Source of the DNA: Metaruminococcus_A sp003150405 | GTDB lineage: Bacteria; Bacillota; Clostridia; Oscillospirales; Ruminococcaceae | Assembly: GCA_902489745.1 (NCBI GenBank) | Contig: CABUBB010000001.1 | Coordinates: forward strand, 1 to 64,000 | Reading direction: 5' to 3' | Length of the DNA: 64,000 bases | In this document: piece by piece, positions 32,834 through 41,464 of the stretch | Layout of the letters: every line of letters starts with the position of its first letter | Position numbering within the stretch: position 1 is the first letter of the stretch | The notes under the pieces: generated by a model | Databases searched by the model: none | What the model was told of the DNA's origin: nothing | What the model saw: only the letters and a program-made list of their open reading frames with translations | Position numbers and translations under genes: made by a program

Positions 32834-33670
32834 TCAGACGCCGGAGTATGCCCAGAAGCCGCCGTCAATCGGCACCTCAATGCCGGAAACAAAGGCCGCG
32901 GCATCGTCATCGATGAGATAACGAACGGTTCCGATGAGATCCTCCACAACGCCAAAGCGTTTCATAGGGGTATGGGTCAGGATTTTGTGGGAGCGCTCGG
33001 TCAGCGAGCCGTCCGGATTGCGCAGCAGAGCTGCGTTCTGAATGGTTTCAAAGAAGCCGGGGGCGATTGCGTTGACACGGATGCCGCACTCGGCAAAGTA
33101 AACACAAAGGTATTTGGTGAAGTTGGTAATGCCGGCTTTTGCCGCCGCATAGGCCGGTACCTTGGTCATTGGGGAAGCGGAAGCCATCGAGGAGATGTTG
33201 AGGATCGAACCTTTGCCTGCCTCCACCATATCCGGGGCAAACTCCTGGGTGACAATGAGGGTGCCCATGAAGTTAATGGAAAAGACCTTCATAAAGGCGT
33301 TTGCGTCAATGTCGAGCAGGGTGCGCTCATTCGGGTTTTTCCAGTCCTCAACGGTAAAGAGCTCCTGAGTAGTGGTCGCCATTGGGTTGTTGCCGCCCGC
33401 GCCGTTAATGAGAATGTTGCAGGGGCCAAACGCCGCTTTTACCGCCTCGTGCGCAGCTTTCACCTTTTCCGGCTCCAGCACATTGCATTCCACTGCAATC
33501 GCTTTGCCGCCGTCTTTGGTAATTTCGTCCGCGTATTTCTGAGCAGCCTCCAGGTTTAAGTCGAGCAGCGCGACCTTGGCGCCGTCCTTTGCCAGTTCCT
33601 TGGCAAAGTAGCTGCACAGTACGCCGCCTGCGCCGGTGATTACAATAACCTTGTCTTTTAAGTTTGCCAT
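32834..33670 (-). CDS. uxuB: SDR-family fructuronate reductase (D-mannonate oxidoreductase)
   Basis: 278 aa short-chain dehydrogenase. NAD(P)-binding GAGGVLCSYFAKELA (about 13-27), NGAGGNNP (about 90), catalytic Ser in LNISSMASASP and YAAAKAG (YxxxK) are all intact. PIDGGFWAYSGV closes the protein. B. subtilis and many Clostridia use this SDR type, rather than the long-chain E. coli enzyme, to interconvert D-fructuronate and D-mannonate. The position between aguA and uxuA and the presence of uxaC and uxuA make that role very likely. The symbol is assigned by function and context. Confidence 0.85.
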   Translation of the reverse strand: MANLKDKVIVITGAGGVLCSYFAKELAKDGAKVALLDLNLEAAQKYADEITKDGGKAIAVECNVLEPEKVKAAHEAVKAAFGPCNILINGAGGNNPMATTTQELFTVEDWKNPNERTLLDIDANAFMKVFSINFMGTLIVTQEFAPDMVEAGKGSILNISSMASASPMTKVPAYAAAKAGITNFTKYLCVYFAECGIRVNAIAPGFFETIQNAALLRNPDGSLTERSHKILTHTPMKRFGVVEDLIGTVRYLIDDDAAAFVSGIEVPIDGGFWAYSGV

Positions 33671-33717
33671 AAGGGTAACATCCTTTCTGTAATAAAACTG
33701 GGTCTATCCTGCAATGG

Positions 33718-33829
33718 CCCTCTGTCCGGCGGCAGACCGGACAGAGGGAAGCCATTAAATGCCTTGTATGGTGTGGCCACCTTGAAAAAACGCATGCCCG
33801 CTGGAAATCGGTCAGCTTTTCAGCGGGCA
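33718..33829 (-). other. Two hairpins between aguA and uxuB
   Basis: CCCTCTGTCCGG and CCGGACAGAGGG (33718-33748) form a stem of about 12 bp. GCCCGCTG and CAGCGGGC (33797-33829) form a second. A third weaker pair (GGGAAACAGAG/CTCTGTTTTCC) lies at 33891-33931. The gap is 272 bases, long for a unidirectional operon, and contains no gene. Confidence 0.5.
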
Positions 33830-33942
33830 ATGCCGTCCGAAAACGGGTGAGCCGGCTTTTGCACTTCCGCATGAAGGACGGAGACCGAAGGGAAACAGAG
33901 AAAACAGCGGGGTTTCAGGCTCTGTTTTCCAATGCCGTCCGC

Positions 33943-35943
33943 TTACGGATAAATCTTGCGGCCTTTTTCGTCCGGAACGCCGGTGTGACGGTAAAAATAG
34001 GTGTTGACAATGTCGCGCCACTCACGGCAGTCGTGCTTCTGGATAGCAAACCGCTCCTGTACCAGTTTAAAGATATCCGGCTGGATTTTACCCTCCAGCG
34101 TATCCCATGCCTTCACATATTCATCCACCGTTTCAACGCCCTCAAAGTGGGTGTCATAGATGTGTTGCAGCAGCGTTTTGCCGGATTTGAGCTTATAGGT
34201 GTAATCAATGTGGTGGAAGAAAAGCAGCAGCTCCTCCGGGCAGGTCTCTACATGCTCGTACATCGAGGCGTTTGGCTCAAAGTACTGGCCTGCAAAGCCG
34301 GTGCCGGTGGCAACGGTGCGGTCTACACCAATGCCCTTCCAGTCGGCAAAGTGATAGGTGCCCCACGGGGTGTATTCGTAGCCGTCAATGCTGGGGCCAT
34401 AGTGGTGGTGCGGGTAGACCATCCAGCCCACGCCGAGCGGGGAGGTATAATTCTCATAGGTCACACGGGAACCAAGCAGCATTGGCAGAACCACGTCCAT
34501 AACCTCTTTGCCGGTGCTCAGCGTGAGAGAAATCCACTCGCGGGCAATTCCCTCAGCCGTCAAATCCGCGTTCCAGCAGAGCCGGCCGTAACCGTAGAGG
34601 TTTGCCTGTGCCAGCGGGTGACCGGTCCAGCACTCATCATCACCGATATTGGAGACCGCCGCGATCCCGGCGTATTTCGGGTTGTGTAGACTGCCGTCGC
34701 ACATTTTTTTGATATACGAGCCTTCTCCTTTGGCATAGGTGTCAAAATCCAGCACCTCTTTCCACATCGGAATGAGGTAGCACAAATGCTTCTGTTGGCC
34801 GGTGTATTCCTGCGTGATTTCAAACTCCAGGAACTGGTTGGTGTGCGGCATGGCGCCCAGCAACGGGGAGAATCCCTCGCGAATCTGGAAGTCCATCGGC
34901 CCGTTTTTGATTTGCAGCACAACATTGTCCGCAAATTTGCCGTCCAGTGGCATAAAGTGGTCGTAAGCGGCGCGGGCGCGGTCGGTAGAGCGGTCGCGCC
35001 AGTCCTGCTGGCAGTTGTAGACAAAGCAGCGCCAAATGACAAGCCCGCCGTAAGGGGCTAGTGCCTCTGCCAGCATGTTGGAGCCGTCCGCATGGTTGCG
35101 CCCGTAGGTGAACGGGCCGGGGCGGCCCTCCGAATCGGCCTTGACCAGGAAGCCGCCAAAATACGGAATCGCCTCATAAATGGTCTTGGCCGCCTCTTTC
35201 CACCAGGCGCGTACCCGCTCGTCCAGCGGGTCGGAAACCTCCAGCCCGGCGAGCTGCATTGGCGCGGCAAAGTTGATGCTCAAGAACATTTTAATGCCAT
35301 AGCGGCGGAATACGTCGGCATACTTTGCAACCATTGGCAGGTATTCCGGCGTAATGAACTTGGTCTCGTTGTAATGGACGTTGACGTTGTTGATGGAGAT
35401 GGCGTTGAGCCCAACCGAGGCCAGCATCCGTGCGTAGTCTTTGATGCGGCTGGTATCCTCCATGAATTTGTAATCTTGAAAGAAGATAGAGCGTCCGGCG
35501 TAACCACGCTCAATGTCTCCGTCGCCGTTGTCCCACTGGTTGATCATGCGGAACTGGTTGCGGGGATAGTCCATTTTACAGCATTCCTCCGGGGTTTTGC
35601 CCATTGCAAGCCCCTGAAGCAGGCTGAATACGCCATAAAGCAGGCCAACCGAATTTTCGCCGGCAATCATAAAGCCGTGGCTGCTTTTCTCAATGAGGAA
35701 TCCGTCCTTGTGGCCGATGGCAGGCAACTCCGCAACCAGGCGGAGGGCAGCGCCGGAATCCACCATTTTAGGCTCGTCCAGTCCAACTGCCTTGCAGAAT
35801 CGGGCAATTTCCTCAACCGCAGAGGCGGTGATGTCGTCTCCCTTTTCTACGCTGATGGTGGATAGATTTGCTTTGAGCATCTCCCTGTCCAGCTTGTCGA
35901 GGTTGGTGTCATAGCGGAGCCAGCAATCGTAAAGTGCGCTCAT
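33943..35943 (-). CDS. aguA: GH67 alpha-glucuronidase
   Basis: 666 aa, typical for GH67. Family segments in order: GLLYGVFSLLQGL (about 100), INQWDNGDGDIERGYAGRS (about 135-153), YFGGFLVKADSEGRPGP (about 262-278), NGPMDFQIREGFSPLLG (about 342-358), QEYTGQQKHL (about 373) and AVSNIGDDECWTGHPLAQAN (about 425-444). It releases (4-O-methyl)glucuronate from the non-reducing end of aldouronic acids derived from glucuronoxylan. There is no signal peptide (MSALYDCWLRYDTNLD), so it acts in the cytoplasm on imported oligosaccharides. Start after GAAAGGAAGAATGTT. Confidence 0.96.
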   Translation of the reverse strand: MSALYDCWLRYDTNLDKLDREMLKANLSTISVEKGDDITASAVEEIARFCKAVGLDEPKMVDSGAALRLVAELPAIGHKDGFLIEKSSHGFMIAGENSVGLLYGVFSLLQGLAMGKTPEECCKMDYPRNQFRMINQWDNGDGDIERGYAGRSIFFQDYKFMEDTSRIKDYARMLASVGLNAISINNVNVHYNETKFITPEYLPMVAKYADVFRRYGIKMFLSINFAAPMQLAGLEVSDPLDERVRAWWKEAAKTIYEAIPYFGGFLVKADSEGRPGPFTYGRNHADGSNMLAEALAPYGGLVIWRCFVYNCQQDWRDRSTDRARAAYDHFMPLDGKFADNVVLQIKNGPMDFQIREGFSPLLGAMPHTNQFLEFEITQEYTGQQKHLCYLIPMWKEVLDFDTYAKGEGSYIKKMCDGSLHNPKYAGIAAVSNIGDDECWTGHPLAQANLYGYGRLCWNADLTAEGIAREWISLTLSTGKEVMDVVLPMLLGSRVTYENYTSPLGVGWMVYPHHHYGPSIDGYEYTPWGTYHFADWKGIGVDRTVATGTGFAGQYFEPNASMYEHVETCPEELLLFFHHIDYTYKLKSGKTLLQHIYDTHFEGVETVDEYVKAWDTLEGKIQPDIFKLVQERFAIQKHDCREWRDIVNTYFYRHTGVPDEKGRKIYP

Positions 35944-36033
35944 AACATTCTTCCTTTCGCTTTTTTATATCCCTTTCCGGGAATTCCGCGCCGTTTCCGG
36001 CAGCGGATAGGTTTCAAACTATCTGGCTGCGGC

Positions 36034-37215
36034 TTACCGTTGCCGCAGAGCCTGTTCCAGCCGGAGCAGAGCCTGCTCCAGAACGTGGGTCGGGCAGGCG
36101 ATGTTCATCCGCAGGAAACCCTCGCCGCCCGTCCCAAAGGTAGAACCCTGGTTCGCAAACAGCAAGGCCTTGCTGCAGAGAAAATTATCCAGAGCTTCAC
36201 GGCTCATCCCAAGCCCGCGGCAATCCCACCACTGAAGGTAGGTGCCCTGCATGGGGCAGACCTTAATTTCTGGGATACGCGCCGCCATAAATTCTTCACA
36301 GAGCCGCCGGTTGCAGTCAATGAGGCCGATGAATTGTTCCGGCCAATCGCCGCATTGGGTATAGGCAATTTCACATGCCTTCATCCCCAAAATATTGACG
36401 TCAGAATGCCCTGCTTTTCCCATCGTCTCCCGGAACGCGGCACGTACCTCCGAGTTTTGAATGATGACATTGGAACATTGCAGCCCTGCCAGATTAAAGG
36501 TTTTGCTGGGCGCAGTACAGGTCACAAAACGCTCGGCAAATTCCTCCCGCAGGCTTGTCAACGGAATGTGGCGGAAGCCGGGCAGTACCAGATCGGAGTG
36601 GATTTCATCTGAAACCACCATAACGCCGTTTTGCAGGCAGATGTCCCCAATCTTGAGCAGTTCCTCCTTGCCCCAGACCCGGCCAACCGGATTATGCGGA
36701 CTGCATAGGATGAGCATGGTGTTGTCCGGCTCCTTCGCCTTGCGCTCCAAATCCGCAAAATCAATGGCGTAATGGCCGTCTTTCCAGAGCAGTGGATTTT
36801 CCACCACGCGCCGCCCATTTTCGGTGACAGCACTGTAAAACGGAGGATAAACCGGCGTCATAATCAGGACGCCATCCTGCGGTTTGGTGTAAGCGCGTAC
36901 ACAGTTGTAAAGCGCATATACCACGCCGCTGCAGGGAACAATCCATTCCGGCTGGATCTCCCAGCCGTGCCGCTGCTTCATCCAGCCGCAGACCGCCTCC
37001 CGGTAGGCGTCCGAAGCACCGGCGTAGCCAAAAACAGTAGTGTTCAGCGCCTTTTTTAATCCGTCCACAATGGGCGGCAGGGTAGGGAGGTCGTTGTCTG
37101 CAACCGAAAAGGGGAAAATGTTCTCCGAGGAATCCCCGCAAACCTCCTCCAGTTTAGACCATTTGTATGCGCCAGTCCCCCGGCGGTCGACAGCCGTTTC
37201 AATGTCGTATTTCAT
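36034..37215 (-). CDS. PatB/MalY-type PLP C-S lyase or aminotransferase
   Basis: 393 aa from ATG 37215 (GGAAGGAGTAGAAACCC). Fold type I PLP enzyme of the PatB/MalY branch: FPFSVADNDLPTLPPI near the start (family usual F-x-V-A-D-M-D-F), LCSPHNPVGRVW (about 165-176), VVSDEIHSDLVLPGFRHIP (about 193-211) and TAPSKTFNLAGLQ with the PLP Lys (about 232). Members cleave cystathionine and related C-S bonds or act as aminotransferases. N replaces M in the V-A-D-M-D motif, a small deviation. It is embedded between the CE15 esterase and alpha-glucuronidase genes, where a sulfur-amino-acid enzyme is unexpected. Confidence 0.85.
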   Translation of the reverse strand: MKYDIETAVDRRGTGAYKWSKLEEVCGDSSENIFPFSVADNDLPTLPPIVDGLKKALNTTVFGYAGASDAYREAVCGWMKQRHGWEIQPEWIVPCSGVVYALYNCVRAYTKPQDGVLIMTPVYPPFYSAVTENGRRVVENPLLWKDGHYAIDFADLERKAKEPDNTMLILCSPHNPVGRVWGKEELLKIGDICLQNGVMVVSDEIHSDLVLPGFRHIPLTSLREEFAERFVTCTAPSKTFNLAGLQCSNVIIQNSEVRAAFRETMGKAGHSDVNILGMKACEIAYTQCGDWPEQFIGLIDCNRRLCEEFMAARIPEIKVCPMQGTYLQWWDCRGLGMSREALDNFLCSKALLFANQGSTFGTGGEGFLRMNIACPTHVLEQALLRLEQALRQR

Positions 37216-37259
37216 TGGGTTTCTACTCCTTCCAATGTAGCGTTTGCCGCAGCCAGTCC

Positions 37260-37291
37260 TTTGTCCGGCAGGCGGAAACCCGCAGGACAAA
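37260..37291 (-). other. Intergenic hairpin between the CE15 and PatB-like genes
   Basis: TTTGTCC and GGACAAA enclose an inner GCGG/CCGC pair with an AAA loop in the 97-base gap. There is no U-run in the direction of transcription. Confidence 0.5.
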
Positions 37292-37312
37292 CCGGCTGTT
37301 AAGATGGAGCGG

Positions 37313-38557
37313 TTACCGTGCAAACCGTTTCTGGTTGATGTCCTTGGTCAGCGGTTTGCCAAAATAGTAGAAGTTGAGGTAGGTGAGCAGGGCCTGCCAG
37401 TCCTCTTCATTGTGCGCATGCCCGCCCTCCCGGTAATGGATGCCGTTGCGCTCCGGTACGCCCAAAGCGTCAAACAGCGGCTGAGCGTCCTCCCAGGCGT
37501 ATTGAGTGCCGCAGGGGTTGGACCAATCATCCGAAAGCCCTTCGGTAGTAAAGCAGGCGCGCGGCGCAATCGAAGCGCGCAGGGTGTTTGCGTCAAATGG
37601 GAGATGCTCCTCGCGTTTGGGGAAGACGGCGTTGTCGCCGAACTGCGCAAATTCCGGGCACCACCATTCCGGGGCAAAGCCCATAATGCCGCCAATGGCT
37701 TCGCACTTGGCCGGATCCTGCTGGAGCCCCTCATGCCCGCCGAGAAAACGGAAAGAGCCCACACCGCCGCAGCCGGAGCCGTTGGGGGTGACAACTGCCG
37801 CGCGATCGTCGTAAATACCGGCACAGAGGGCGGCTTTGCCGAGGCGTGAATGCCCGGTAAAGCAGATTTTTTGACTGTCAATAAACGGGAGGGTTTCCAG
37901 GTAGTCGGTCACAAGGCTGTACCCAAAGCCCCACTGTGCCGTCTGTCCCCAGTCGTAGCCGGGGTAAGCCTCGGTAACGGCGCTGGAAGTGTGGTCCAGG
38001 TCCTCATCCGCGGAGGTGAGGGCGTCCATTTTTTTCAGAGCTTCCATGGTGGAGGGTGCGCCGTCAGTAAGCTCGCCGCGGCGGTATTTGGCCAGCATTT
38101 CCCTCATGGTGCGGTCGGCGCAAAGATCACAACGGTTAAACGCAGCGAGGGCAAAACCGTATTCGGTCAGTGCCTTTTCCTCCAGCGGAATCTCCTCCCA
38201 GATGTTGTCGCAGGAACGGATGATAACCGGAAAACGCTTTTGCGGCTGGTTCGGGTAGATAAACCGTACATGCAGCGGTATCTTTTTGGCGTCGCCAAAG
38301 GTCAGGATAATGTGTTCGTTCACTGCTTTTTCGTGAAATTTCAGGCATTTTTCGACGACATTCGCCGTTACCTTTCCGCGCTCCTGCGGAATATGCCCAT
38401 ACATGTAATGAGCAAACATTTCTTTGAGGTAAGCGCGCTGTGTTTCCCATTGCTCCAGGTTGGTAATGGGTTTGCCGTCCTTGTCAATGGTGACGTCCGG
38501 CATTCCTTTTATGGCGGGAAGCTCCTCCCATGTAGGCCAGTACTGGGGTGTGTTCAT
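37313..38557 (-). CDS. CE15-family glucuronoyl esterase, cytoplasmic
   Basis: 414 aa alpha/beta hydrolase. GHSRLGKAALCAG (about 229-241) contains the nucleophile Ser in the CE15 pattern G-x-S-R-x-G-K. PNGSGCGGVGSFRF follows as in bacterial CE15 enzymes, and EGGHAHNEEDW near the C-terminus supplies the catalytic His. CE15 enzymes hydrolyse esters between glucuronate of xylan and lignin alcohols. Nearly all known ones are secreted; this one has no signal peptide (MNTPQYWPTWEELPAIKG). It should therefore act on small imported glucuronoyl esters before the alpha-glucuronidase or the isomerase. Start after GAGGGATTACCA. Confidence 0.85.
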   Translation of the reverse strand: MNTPQYWPTWEELPAIKGMPDVTIDKDGKPITNLEQWETQRAYLKEMFAHYMYGHIPQERGKVTANVVEKCLKFHEKAVNEHIILTFGDAKKIPLHVRFIYPNQPQKRFPVIIRSCDNIWEEIPLEEKALTEYGFALAAFNRCDLCADRTMREMLAKYRRGELTDGAPSTMEALKKMDALTSADEDLDHTSSAVTEAYPGYDWGQTAQWGFGYSLVTDYLETLPFIDSQKICFTGHSRLGKAALCAGIYDDRAAVVTPNGSGCGGVGSFRFLGGHEGLQQDPAKCEAIGGIMGFAPEWWCPEFAQFGDNAVFPKREEHLPFDANTLRASIAPRACFTTEGLSDDWSNPCGTQYAWEDAQPLFDALGVPERNGIHYREGGHAHNEEDWQALLTYLNFYYFGKPLTKDINQKRFAR

Positions 38558-38607
38558 TGGTAATCCCTCATTTCTGTTGCAGTGTTATGGCGTGTTGTTT
38601 GTCTTTA

Positions 38608-40023
38608 TTATAGTGCTTTTTGGGCGGGAAGTCCAAAGAATTTTGCCGCGTTGCGGAAGCAAATGTCCTCCACAATCCCGCCGAGCCAATCGAGGTCGGC
38701 CGGGAGCTCGCCCGCGTCCACCCATCCGGCAATCAGGCTGCAAAGGATACGCCGGAAATACTCATGTCGGGTGTAGGAAACAAAGCTGCGGGAGTCGGTC
38801 AGCATGCCGATAAAATTCGCCAGCAAACTGGTGTTCGCAAGGGCGCGGAGCTGGTTCACCATGCCATCGCGGTGGTCGTTGAACCACCAGGCGGCGCCAA
38901 ACTGGATCTTTCCGGCGGACGGTCCCTCCTGGAAACACCCGGCGGCAACCGCCAGTTTGTCATTGTCGTTGGGGTTGAGACTGTACAGAATGGTTTTTGG
39001 CAGTACATTTTTCTGTGCCATATAATCAAGCAGCCGGATAATCGATTCCACCGAAAGATCGTCACCAATGGCGTCAAAGCCGGTGTCTGGTCCCACAAGG
39101 CGGAACATGGGGGTATTTACGCTGCGCACTACACCGAGATGAAGCTGCATGGCAAAGCCAAGCTCTTCATAAACCCCGCCAAGATAAACCATGATATCGG
39201 TGTGGTAAGCGTTGATGTCTTTTTCGGTCAGCCGCCCGCCGCGCATCGCTTTGATGAAAGCACCTTCGGCGTCGGTTTTTCCGTATTCCGCAAACTGCGG
39301 AGCTCCGAAGGCCTGGTCGGCGAGCAGGCAGCCGTGCTCTTTGAAGAATTCCGCCCGTTTGCGCAGGGCAGTTTTCATATCATTCAGAGTTTTAATCGGT
39401 ATGCCGGTCGCTTCGCCCAGCGTTTTCACATAGTCCGCAAATCCTTCGTTTTCCAGGTGGATGGCCTTGTCCGGCCGGAAGGTCGGCAAAACCTGTACGC
39501 CGAAGGTCGGATCCTCTGCCAAGGCAATGTGGTCAGCGAGGCTGTCTGCCGGGTCGTCAGTAGTACAGAGCGCCACAACGCCGTACTGCTCAATCAGGCC
39601 GCGGGCCCGGTGGCTGTCCTGCTGGAGAAGGGCGTTGCAGGTGTCGTAAACCGCCCGGGCATTGTCTTTGCGGAGCGGCTCGTCCACGCCAAAATAGCGT
39701 TTGAGTTCCAAATGCGTCCAGTGGTAGAGCGGGTTGCCAATGCTGCGGGAAACGGTTTCCGCCCATTTTTCAAATTTTTCGTAAGGATCCGCATCCCCGG
39801 TGATGAAGCGTTCCTCCACACCGTTGGCGCGCATCAGGCGCCACTTGTAGTGGTCCCCGGCAAGCCAAAGCTCGGTGATGTTTTTAAACTGCTTGTTTTC
39901 CAGCACCTCTTTGGCGCTTAAATGGCAGTGATAATCGAAAATCGGCATTTTTTCCGCGTAGTTGTGGTACAGAAGCCGTGCGGTATCGCTTTGCAGCAGA
40001 AAAGAATCGTTGATAAATGACAT
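38608..40023 (-). CDS. uxaC: Glucuronate isomerase
   Basis: 471 aa from ATG 40023, preceded by AAAGGAGCACAGCT; the ATG 18 bases earlier lies upstream of that site and is rejected. Amidohydrolase-superfamily TIM barrel: IFDYHCHLSAKEV (about 28-40) has the metal-binding H-x-H, and WRLMRANGVEERFITGD and AAWWFNDHRDGMVNQL are characteristic. It converts D-glucuronate to D-fructuronate (and galacturonate to tagaturonate). It is the promoter-proximal gene of the operon, divergent from the AraC regulator. Confidence 0.96.
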   Translation of the reverse strand: MSFINDSFLLQSDTARLLYHNYAEKMPIFDYHCHLSAKEVLENKQFKNITELWLAGDHYKWRLMRANGVEERFITGDADPYEKFEKWAETVSRSIGNPLYHWTHLELKRYFGVDEPLRKDNARAVYDTCNALLQQDSHRARGLIEQYGVVALCTTDDPADSLADHIALAEDPTFGVQVLPTFRPDKAIHLENEGFADYVKTLGEATGIPIKTLNDMKTALRKRAEFFKEHGCLLADQAFGAPQFAEYGKTDAEGAFIKAMRGGRLTEKDINAYHTDIMVYLGGVYEELGFAMQLHLGVVRSVNTPMFRLVGPDTGFDAIGDDLSVESIIRLLDYMAQKNVLPKTILYSLNPNDNDKLAVAAGCFQEGPSAGKIQFGAAWWFNDHRDGMVNQLRALANTSLLANFIGMLTDSRSFVSYTRHEYFRRILCSLIAGWVDAGELPADLDWLGGIVEDICFRNAAKFFGLPAQKAL

Positions 40024-40260
40024 AGCTGTGCTCCTTTCCATTTAATTGCTTTCAGTATACATCATTTTTTGCATAATAAATAGCGATTGTTGCTTGAAAA
40101 ATTGCAAATCTTGCTGTACTATAAAAACAGAGAACAGAAAGGCGCTTTCCGCTTATAGAAAGCAGAAAAAATACGGCGTTTCTTCACGTAAGGACGGCGC
40201 TTTCGCCTCCTCAAAAACGGTGTGCTCTCATCCGGCAGTAAACAGAAAGGGGAAATCTGC
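40024..40260. promoter_or_regulatory. Divergent promoter region of uxaC operon and AraC gene
   Basis: Toward the AraC gene: TTGAAA (40094-40099), 17-bp spacer, TACTAT (40117-40122). Toward uxaC: TATACT on the minus strand (40054-40059) without a good -35, the usual sign of an activator-dependent promoter. Between them are several TTGC-containing elements (TTGCATAAT, TTGCTTGAA, TTGCAAATC) that could be AraC half-sites. Positions of binding are not proven. Confidence 0.55.
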
Positions 40261-41136
40261 ATGAGCATCCATGCGCAGGAGTTTAACCCGCGTCAGGTCA
40301 TGAACCGCCCAAACTTTGAGCTGTTTCATTTTACCGATCACCGGCTCCTTTCGGTTGATTACCATAACCACGATTTTTATGAGATCTACTATTTCATTTC
40401 CGGCAAGGTGAACTGCGTCATTGAAGGGCGTACCTACTACCTCAAGCCGGGGGATATTCTGCTCATCAACAACAAAGAGGTTCACCGTCCGCTCATTGAA
40501 CCCGGCCAGACCTACGAGCGGGTGGTCATCTGGGTGCGTCCCAGCTATATCCGGCATATTGAGGAAAACGAGATTAACCTCACCGCCTGCTTTGATGAAT
40601 CCGCCCGCCACCACAACAACCTTCTGCGCCCCCAAAGCGAGCTGTTCCGCATGATCAAAAAACTCTATGGGCAGTTGGAGGCAGCCTACGGCAGCGATGC
40701 CTACGGCAGCTCCACCCTCTGCCGCGCCTACCTGACCGAGCTGTTGGTGCTGCTCAACCGTGCCTATTTTGACATGCCCGCCGGGGAAATGCCGGAGGTT
40801 GGCTATAACGAAAAAATCGGGGACATCATTCGCTACATCAACGAAAATCTTGCGGGCGATCTCTCGCTGGATACCCTCGCCGGGCAGTTTTATATCAGCA
40901 AATACCACCTCAGCCGCCAGTTTAAGCAAAATGTTGGGTTTACCCTGCACCAATATGTTCTCAAGAAACGGCTGATGTCCGCCCGTTCCCTGTTGGAGGA
41001 GGGGGAAACGGTTAATACCGCCTTTATCAAGAGCGGATTTAACGATTATTCAAATTTCTCCCGCAGTTTTAAGGAGGAGTTTGGTTACTCGCCCAAACAA
41101 TTTGCAAGCCTGGTTCCCGGTTTGTGGGATGGATAA
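40261..41136 (+). CDS. AraC-family regulator of the glucuronate operon
   Basis: 291 aa from ATG 40261 (AGAAAGGGGAAATCTGC). N-terminal cupin sensor domain (about 20-110: YHNHDFYEIYYFISGKVNCV, LKPGDILLINNKEVHRP) and C-terminal double helix-turn-helix (about 185-285: LSLDTLAGQFYISKYHLSR, then GFNDYSNFSRSFKEEFGYSP). It is divergent from uxaC, so it very probably senses glucuronate or a pathway intermediate and activates the operon. It is followed 240 bases later by a shared terminator. Confidence 0.92.
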   Translation: MSIHAQEFNPRQVMNRPNFELFHFTDHRLLSVDYHNHDFYEIYYFISGKVNCVIEGRTYYLKPGDILLINNKEVHRPLIEPGQTYERVVIWVRPSYIRHIEENEINLTACFDESARHHNNLLRPQSELFRMIKKLYGQLEAAYGSDAYGSSTLCRAYLTELLVLLNRAYFDMPAGEMPEVGYNEKIGDIIRYINENLAGDLSLDTLAGQFYISKYHLSRQFKQNVGFTLHQYVLKKRLMSARSLLEEGETVNTAFIKSGFNDYSNFSRSFKEEFGYSPKQFASLVPGLWDG

Positions 41137-41373
41137 CTTTTGAAAGACGTTTACCGCTTTTTAACTTCCTGTAGCTTCTGCAAAGTCAGAAATCGTCTTT
41201 GAAATTGAAAATAGCGATATCTTCAAAGCGTTCATATACCGCCCGGCTCTATTTGCTGCACAGCCGGACGGCACCTCAGCAATCCCGCATAAGAGCTAAC
41301 TGGCGGAAATATCCTGCTTTGTTAAAATCAGACCGAAGGGGCATATTTCATACGGGATTTATGAATCGATCTT

Positions 41374-41416
41374 TGAAAAAAGCGAGAAGGCCGGCAAACG
41401 CCGGCCTTCTCCTGTT
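41374..41416. terminator. Bidirectional terminator between AraC gene and kdp operon
   Basis: GAGAAGGCCGGC and GCCGGCCTTCTC (41384-41411) form a 12-bp stem with an AAAC loop, an A-run on the left and CTGTTT on the right. It serves kdpE from the right. Confidence 0.85.
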
Positions 41417-41464
41417 TATGGAAAGCGAAACCCGGTTGGGGGCCGGGAGAAATCTGGCAATGGA

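Noticed and set aside
31815..32921. Long open frame of 368 codons on the plus strand
   Set aside because: It lies antisense to uxuA, is rich in His/Val/Phe as expected of a reverse-frame shadow, and has no ribosome binding site. The minus-strand gene is a clear mannonate dehydratase.
38620..39921. 433-codon plus-strand frame
   Set aside because: Complete antisense shadow of uxaC, which is beyond doubt; no start signal and no family resemblance.
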